From Bacteroidota bacterium (GTDB lineage Bacteria > Bacteroidota > Bacteroidia > Chitinophagales > Chitinophagaceae), in NCBI GenBank assembly GCA_016715505.1, contig JADJZY010000003.1:1-64000 (forward strand): 64,000 nt of DNA. The letters run 5' to 3'. Positions 59,691-64,000 of the stretch are shown piece by piece. The notes below the pieces were generated by a model. The model was not told the DNA's origin and searched no databases. It worked only from the letters and a program-made list of their open reading frames with translations. The position numbers and the translations under genes were made by a program. Every line of letters starts with the position of its first letter. The stretch's first letter is position 1.

Positions 59691-61193
59691 CTAACATTCC
59701 GGCAAACTGAGGGATACCTGAACGGCCAATCCACCATCACTGGTTTCTTTGTATTTATGATTCATGTCGAGTGCTGTTTGCCACATCGTATTCACCACTT
59801 TATCCAAACTCACTTTGGCATCGTACGGATTACTTTGCAAAGCCAATTGAGCAGCAGTGATTGCTTTGATGGCACCCATGGTATTTCGTTCAATACAGGG
59901 TATTTGTACCAAGCCGCCTACCGGATCACAGGTTAATCCTAAATGATGCTCCATCGCTATCTCTGCAGCTTGTAAAGCTTGGTTGGGTGTTCCGCCTAAA
60001 CTTTCGCATAAGGCCGCGGCTGCCATGGCACTGCTCACACCAATTTCTGCCTGGCAGCCTCCCATTGCAGCAGAAATGGTTGCGCCCTTTTTAAAGATGC
60101 ATCCAATTTCCGAAGCACAGAGCACAAAACGAATAATTTTATCCTCTTCATAGCCATCACAAAATGTGATGTAATACATCAACACGGCAGGTATTACCCC
60201 TGCAGCTCCATTGGTTGGTGCTGTTACCACCCGGCTGAAAGAGGCATTTTCTTCATTCACGGCCAGTGCAAAACAAGATACCCAATCTAAAATATATTTA
60301 AATTGTTGTCCGCCCGAACGGATGGCCAACAACCAACTTTCAAAATCGGTATAGGGTTTTTCTTGAATCAATTTTTTATTGAGTTGTGCCGCTCTCCGGC
60401 TCACCTGCAATCCACCCGGCAATACGCCTTCAATATGACAACCTCTGTAAATACAATCCTTCATCACCTGCCAGATTCGCAAAATGCCTTTTCGAGTTTC
60501 GACCTCCTCGCGCCAGGCATGTTCATTTTCCATCACCACTTCGGCAATGCTCAATCCGGTTTTAATACACCAATGTAAAATATCCGACGATTTGTCAATG
60601 GGAAAAGGCAGCTGCTGGGTGCGAAGGTTGAGATCATTTTTTTCTTCCTTCACCACAAAGCCCCCTCCAATCGAATAATAGGTGTCTGCGATGGTTTCAC
60701 CATCGTCATATGTGACTAAAAAAGTCATGGCATTCGGATGAAAAGGCAAACTCTCCTCGTATAAGAATTGAATATGTTGAGCTGGATCAAATTCTATTTC
60801 CACTTCGTGATCCAGCCACATCATTTTATCGGTATTGAGGCGATCAATGCTGTTCTGAATCTCATTCACATCAAAGGTTTCGGGGTCTTCGCCACTTAAA
60901 CCCAACATCACAGCTACGTCCGTTCCATGACCAACACCCGTTTTAGCCAGCGAACCATATAAGAGAACACTCAGCTGCCGAATATTTTGCAGGGTATTGT
61001 TTTGTTTTTGGGTAGCTAAAAATTGTAAAGCGGCCTTCCAGGGACCCAGGGTATGAGAGCTGCTGGGCCCAACCCCAATTTTAAAAATATCAAATACTGA
61101 AATCGACTCGTATGACACTTGTGTTGAATTAAGTATCAAAAGTAAGTCCGATTCAGATTTTAAGCCAAAGAGTTTTCCAATATAAGAGTCCAT
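59691..61193 (-). CDS. sdaA: L-serine ammonia-lyase (iron-sulfur, single chain)
   Basis: 500 residues. Deaminates L-serine to pyruvate and ammonia with a [4Fe-4S] cluster. SVFDIFKIGVGPSSSHTLGP is the serine-binding start; ALCASEIGCIFKKGATISAA, GGCQAEIGVSSAMAAA and LTCDPVGGLVQIPCIERN hold the cluster cysteines. The protein ends in a C-terminal Cys (LSLPEC), the tail position found to occupy the cluster in the Legionella-type enzyme. The chain before SVFDIF is about 32 residues longer than usual; a GTG at QVSYESI could be the true start. Frame intact. Confidence 0.93.
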   Translation of the reverse strand: MDSYIGKLFGLKSESDLLLILNSTQVSYESISVFDIFKIGVGPSSSHTLGPWKAALQFLATQKQNNTLQNIRQLSVLLYGSLAKTGVGHGTDVAVMLGLSGEDPETFDVNEIQNSIDRLNTDKMMWLDHEVEIEFDPAQHIQFLYEESLPFHPNAMTFLVTYDDGETIADTYYSIGGGFVVKEEKNDLNLRTQQLPFPIDKSSDILHWCIKTGLSIAEVVMENEHAWREEVETRKGILRIWQVMKDCIYRGCHIEGVLPGGLQVSRRAAQLNKKLIQEKPYTDFESWLLAIRSGGQQFKYILDWVSCFALAVNEENASFSRVVTAPTNGAAGVIPAVLMYYITFCDGYEEDKIIRFVLCASEIGCIFKKGATISAAMGGCQAEIGVSSAMAAAALCESLGGTPNQALQAAEIAMEHHLGLTCDPVGGLVQIPCIERNTMGAIKAITAAQLALQSNPYDAKVSLDKVVNTMWQTALDMNHKYKETSDGGLAVQVSLSLPEC

Positions 61194-61306
61194 TTTTAAC
61201 CCATATCAACCATAGCTCAATTTGCTGTTGTCTGACATAGCGAAAATGACTTAAAAGCATCCTTCACTAAAAGCATTTCTGTTGTGTCAACTGTATTTTG
61301 CCTGAA

Positions 61307-61736
61307 TTAAAGATATGTACTTTCTATCATCGTTCGCGACTCTTTGGGAGTCATTACCGGAATTGTACTTTTCTTAAAATCCTTTGTATCCCTTGTCACG
61401 ATGCAATCGATTTTTTGAACCGATTTTGCACTGAAATATTGTATGGCAACTTCAAAATCCTTAAACTCAGCATGAATTGCTTTTTGAATAATATCTTTTG
61501 TCACATCTATTGCTTCGGTCCATTCATGAAGTTCAGAGAGTATCTTAATGGTCTCCACATGAGAACATGACTGCCTCCAGGATATAATAAATGTTGTTAT
61601 ATGAAACGGTGGCGATATATAAGGTCACCTTCTTTTTCAGTGAATAATCGAAAAGGGCAGCGGCATCTAATGCAAAAGGCTTTCTGTTGGCAAGAAAATC
61701 AATGAGAACATTGGTATCTAAAAATAGGTGTTTCAT
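61307..61736 (-). CDS. PIN-domain toxin (VapC-like), frameshifted
   Basis: About 143 residues. PIN-domain ribonuclease toxin of a type II toxin-antitoxin system. The start reads MKHLFLDTNVLIDFLANRKP, with the first catalytic Asp; VSYNNIYYILEAVMFS follows. The frame then breaks near 61550-61560 and the second half (61307-61558) gives VETIKILSELHEW, FKDFEVAIQYFSAKS (second acidic residues) and CIVTRDTKDFKKSTIPVMTP (third Asp). It starts inside the stop codon region of the antitoxin (ATGA-type overlap). Confidence 0.85.
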
Positions 61737-61982
61737 CACTTATATTTTTTAGATAAGCCTTCAGTAAGGGTCTTTTTATAGTCATAATCTGTAGGCAAAT
61801 CAATGCAACCCATCATTTTCAGAATTCTTGGAGAAATCGGCTCATTCTTACTTTCTTTGGCTGTTAAGGACATGAGGTAATTTTCAACAATGTCTGAAAA
61901 GGCTTTTCCCTTTTTTCTTAGCATATTTCTTTGCAACTGAAATCACAGAATCATCAATCCAAAGTGTTAATTTCGTTACCAT
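61736..61982 (-). CDS. DUF6364-type antitoxin, frameshifted
   Basis: About 82 residues. The real start is the ATG at 61980-61982: MVTKLTLWIDDSVISVAKKY, a ribbon-helix-helix-type N-terminus, then AKKKGKAFSDIVENYLMSLT. The frame breaks in the A/G-rich run near 61910-61920; removing one base joins the parts. The C-terminal ISPRILKMMGCIDLPTDYDY would wrap the toxin. Antitoxin gene first, PIN gene directly after, as in other DUF6364/PIN pairs. Confidence 0.83.
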
Positions 61983-62005
61983 GATACGTGTAATTTAATG
62001 GTAAA

Positions 62006-62015
62006 AATACGTATT
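62006..62015. promoter_or_regulatory. Palindrome in the toxin-antitoxin promoter
   Basis: AATACGTATT is a perfect 10-base palindrome 24 bases before the antitoxin start, with a half-site-like GATACGTG at 61983-61990. Ribbon-helix-helix antitoxins bind such sites in their own promoter. Inference from position. Confidence 0.35.
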
Positions 62016-62129
62016 ATTTATTCAACGCACTAAAACCTCTCTGATGGAATACGAATTCCGAAACTTTCATGAAAAGCGCCTTTATACATTTCATGTGGTA
62101 TAATACGACATACTTCTAAGCGTTCAGTT

Positions 62130-62423
62130 TTAACTCGCTTTACGAATCATTTTTTCTATTTCCGAAGCCGGTACCACACCCGATTGTCGCCAAAATACTT
62201 CTCCATTTTTAAACAAGATCAACGTGGGAATACTGCTCACCTGATAATCGCTGGCGATGCGCTGGTTTTTATCGACATCTATTTTTACAATAGTGGCCGC
62301 CTCTCCAACTCTTTGTTTGGTTTCCTTCAAAATAACCGCCATCGTCTTGCACGGTCCGCACCAATCGGCATAAAAGTCGATCAATACAGGTTTGTCTTTG
62401 TTGATGATTTCTTCGAATGTCAT
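62130..62423 (-). CDS. trxA: Thioredoxin
   Basis: 97 residues, a minimal thioredoxin fold. Active site YADWCGPCKTM, cis-Pro loop SIPTLILFKNGEVF. No signal peptide, so cytoplasmic. Last gene of a leftward run; its start overlaps the stop of the DUF6132 gene. Within this context it probably serves as the thiol reductant for the rhodanese-containing set rather than as the only cell thioredoxin. Confidence 0.92.
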   Translation of the reverse strand: MTFEEIINKDKPVLIDFYADWCGPCKTMAVILKETKQRVGEAATIVKIDVDKNQRIASDYQVSSIPTLILFKNGEVFWRQSGVVPASEIEKMIRKAS

Positions 62424-62625
62424 GCTTTTTGTTTTTTATTGCTTTTGATCATATTCAACAAGAGTCCACCCATCACCGCTCCGTATAAAGTGCTGTTCAA
62501 TGGACGTGAAGTGATGGCACAGGTACCGGAACACATCCAACGAATTTCCAGTATAGGTACCCTGACACGGCGCCTAAAATTACACCAATGATGGTGAATA
62601 TATTTTCAAGAATGAACCTCTTCAT
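62420..62625 (-). CDS. DUF6132-type small membrane protein, frameshifted
   Basis: About 68 residues. The start at 62623-62625 reads MKRFILENIFTIIGVILGAV, then SGYLYWKFVGC. The frame then breaks near 62530, and the next frame gives GTCAITSRPLNSTLYGAVMG and GLLLNMIKSNKKQ. Two short membrane helices around a Cys-x-x-x-x-Cys type loop. The start overlaps the end of the preceding gene by 20 bases; the stop overlaps the thioredoxin start. Confidence 0.75.
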
Positions 62626-62812
62626 ATTGAATCTCTTCGGTATTTGTGGATGTTTTGGTTCGCGGAGTATCACACGCTCCTGTACTACAACACCCTATAT
62701 TGAATAAAGGCATCAGGGTAAATAAACCGCCCATGGCTACATAAGTCCATTGATGTACATAAAAGCCCTGAACAATGATGGCAATTCCCATGAGTAATCG
62801 AATAACCCTCAT
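62606..62812 (-). CDS. Small YgaP/DUF2892-like membrane protein
   Basis: About 68 residues from the ATG at 62812 (MRVIRLLMGIAIIVQGFYVH); the frame opens ten codons upstream. Two membrane segments (RLLMGIAIIVQGFYV, TYVAMGGLFTLMPLFNI) and then FNIGCCSTGACD, a cysteine-rich motif at the membrane edge. DUF2892-like proteins are the membrane part of the rhodanese YgaP. The hydrophilic tail runs to the stop at 62606. Confidence 0.72.
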   Translation of the reverse strand: MRVIRLLMGIAIIVQGFYVHQWTYVAMGGLFTLMPLFNIGCCSTGACDTPRTKTSTNTEEIQYEEVHS

Positions 62813-62893
62813 TACTGACCATCTTGATTTGATTGCATGCATACTTTTTCCTATTTTTTTAAATGCACCTGTGTTAGCGCAAAACGACTCAAT

Positions 62894-63103
62894 TTACTGC
62901 TGTTCCTTTTTGCCGGTATTAATACCAAATGGCAGATATAAGGGACAAAAGCTAATAAAAGCTGTTAATGCGAAAACGATGGCTAAAATGCCCAGTATAA
63001 TGGCCGTGGTTCCGGAAATGACATTGGTGAAATACATGATAGCAATCACGATGGCCATTAAAATCCGGATGGTTTTGTCTACAATACCCATATTTTTTTT
63101 CAT
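62894..63103 (-). CDS. DUF2892-family small membrane protein
   Basis: 69 residues. Reads MKKNMGIVDKTIRILMAIVI, then GTTAIILGILAIVFALTAFI and SFCPLYLPFGINTGKKEQQ, the standard two-helix DUF2892 protein ending in the conserved CPLY..FGI.T motif. Between the rhodanese and the second DUF2892-like gene. Confidence 0.87.
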   Translation of the reverse strand: MKKNMGIVDKTIRILMAIVIAIMYFTNVISGTTAIILGILAIVFALTAFISFCPLYLPFGINTGKKEQQ

Positions 63104-63149
63104 GGTAAATTCGTTTTAAAGTGAAATGACGATTTGATTAAAATTTAAG

Positions 63150-63469
63150 TTACGACGCTTTCAGCAATTGCTGAACATTATTCCAGGTACCTCCATTAAA
63201 AACATTAGGAATACCTTGCTGATCCAAAAACCCTTTAGCCTGTGAACTGCGGGCGCCACTTCTACAAAATACCACCACACTTTTTCGTCCTTTTAGTTTG
63301 GCCAGTTGATTGGGCAAAGTATCCAAAGGAATATTCACGGCGCCTTTTACACTGCCTGAAGCAACTCCGAAGGGCTGCGCACATCTACAAGCAAGGCACC
63401 GTCCTGAATAGCCTGAACCAGAAAGGTATCCGGTTCAGAAGAAAATAAATTTTTAAGTAGTCCGAACAT
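63150..63469 (-). CDS. Rhodanese-like domain protein, frameshifted
   Basis: About 106 residues. The start at 63467-63469 reads MFGLLKNLFSSEPDTFLVQA, then GALLVDVRSPSE. One T missing on the coding strand (near 63364-63366) hides FASGSVKGAVNIPLDTLPNQ, after which the frame runs VVVFCRSGARSSQAKGFLDQ, with the persulfide-forming Cys in FCRSGARS. Single rhodanese domain, cytoplasmic. It probably passes sulfur to or from thioredoxin or a membrane partner. Confidence 0.88.
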
Positions 63470-63618
63470 GGTTTAATTTTTTTGGATGATGAAATATCGT
63501 TTCTGAATGCAAAGGTCTGCCCTTATTCTTGCGTGCACAGCAACTTTTGTTACATAGTGCCCTTTTATTCGCCAAACGATCATCTCGTTTAAATCCCTGC
63601 TTACATCTCCAAAAACTT

Positions 63619-64000
63619 TTACTTCAGGGTAATTTTATGGCGTCCCAATTCCAGAACGCCTTGCTCTTCGAGTTGTTTGAGAAGCCGGGATACCAATACT
63701 CTCGCCGTGCCTAGTTCATTGGCTAATTGTTCATGCGTAATAGGTAGCACTTTTGAAGCACTCATTTTTTCTTTTCGCCTCAATAAATCAAGCAGGCGTT
63801 CATCTACTTTTTTAAAAGCAATCGCATTCACAACATCCAGTAATTCTTCAAAGCGTTTGTGATAAAGCTTAAAAATATAGTCTAACCACTCCGGAAAATC
63901 TTTCATAAAATGGACCACCTTGTCCATGGGCAATAAAAGTATTTCCACATCTTCATCGGCTTCAGCTCTTACTTTACTGGTTTCGTGATGCAGTCCACCC
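63619..64000 (-). CDS. Crp/Fnr-family transcriptional regulator, cut by the window edge
   Basis: The visible C-terminal 127 or so residues. The end of the cyclic-nucleotide-binding-type domain is followed by a long dimerisation helix (YIFKLYHKRFEELLDVV) and the Crp winged helix (PITHEQLANELGTARVLVSR, then LLKQLEEQGVLELGRHKITL). The frame is open to 64000. Same direction as the rhodanese to thioredoxin genes, 149 bases upstream, so it is the likely regulator of that set. No iron-sulfur cysteines are visible in the part present. Confidence 0.88.
   Translation of the reverse strand, partial: GGLHHETSKVRAEADEDVEILLLPMDKVVHFMKDFPEWLDYIFKLYHKRFEELLDVVNAIAFKKVDERLLDLLRRKEKMSASKVLPITHEQLANELGTARVLVSRLLKQLEEQGVLELGRHKITLK

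Overview
This window is chromosomal DNA of a member of the Bacteroidota, most likely near the Chitinophagales, Sphingobacteriales or Saprospirales. The evidence is a set of marker families: proteins with type IX secretion (T9SS) C-terminal sorting domains, a TonB-dependent receptor followed by a DUF4249 lipoprotein, a DUF2490 outer-membrane protein, an L34 ribosomal protein with the KLTVSDE-type tail, an Rhs core of the Bacteroidota type, and promoters close to the TTTG / TAnnTTTG consensus. I saw no tRNA, rRNA, CRISPR array or transposase gene.

Layout. 1-1230: degraded Rhs-like remnant. 1231-12314: housekeeping and envelope genes (comM/yifB, rnpA, rpmH, a DUF2490 protein, two EGF-type lipoproteins, an AraC regulator, a Pif1-like helicase, ssb, and an exonuclease fused to a GIY-YIG nuclease). 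12518-17196: leftward ATP synthase operon atpB-E-F-H-A. It ends in a clear terminator after atpA and has a 522-base structured spacer between atpE and atpF carrying five 68-base tandem repeats. 17319-33289: exopolysaccharide or O-antigen cluster (six glycosyltransferases, wecB, asnB, acyltransferase, Wzy-like polymerase, secreted beta-helix protein, two nucleotide-sugar epimerases). 33447-38044: uvrC, a lipoprotein dipeptidyl-peptidase III and DinB. 38163-53395: accessory array of four large secreted fibre-like proteins. They share an almost constant N-terminal half but have three different C-terminal domain types. Two have an upstream small T9SS protein, and an M28 peptidase and a HigBA toxin-antitoxin pair lie inside the array. 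53630-61193: envelope proteins, TonB receptor plus DUF4249, and L-serine dehydratase. 61307-64000: a PIN/DUF6364 toxin-antitoxin pair, then a thiol/sulfur-handling gene set (Crp-type regulator, rhodanese, two small DUF2892-like membrane proteins, DUF6132 and thioredoxin).

A caution that affects the whole annotation: more than twenty genes, including essential ones such as rpmH and atpB, are broken by single-base indels, many of them in short homopolymers. wecB has one in-frame stop at a conserved Gln codon. The simplest reading is uncorrected long-read consensus error, so I give each such gene as one reconstructed span and state where the frame breaks. Two stretches (about 1-1000 and 50580-51590) have a much higher error density and may be truly decayed.
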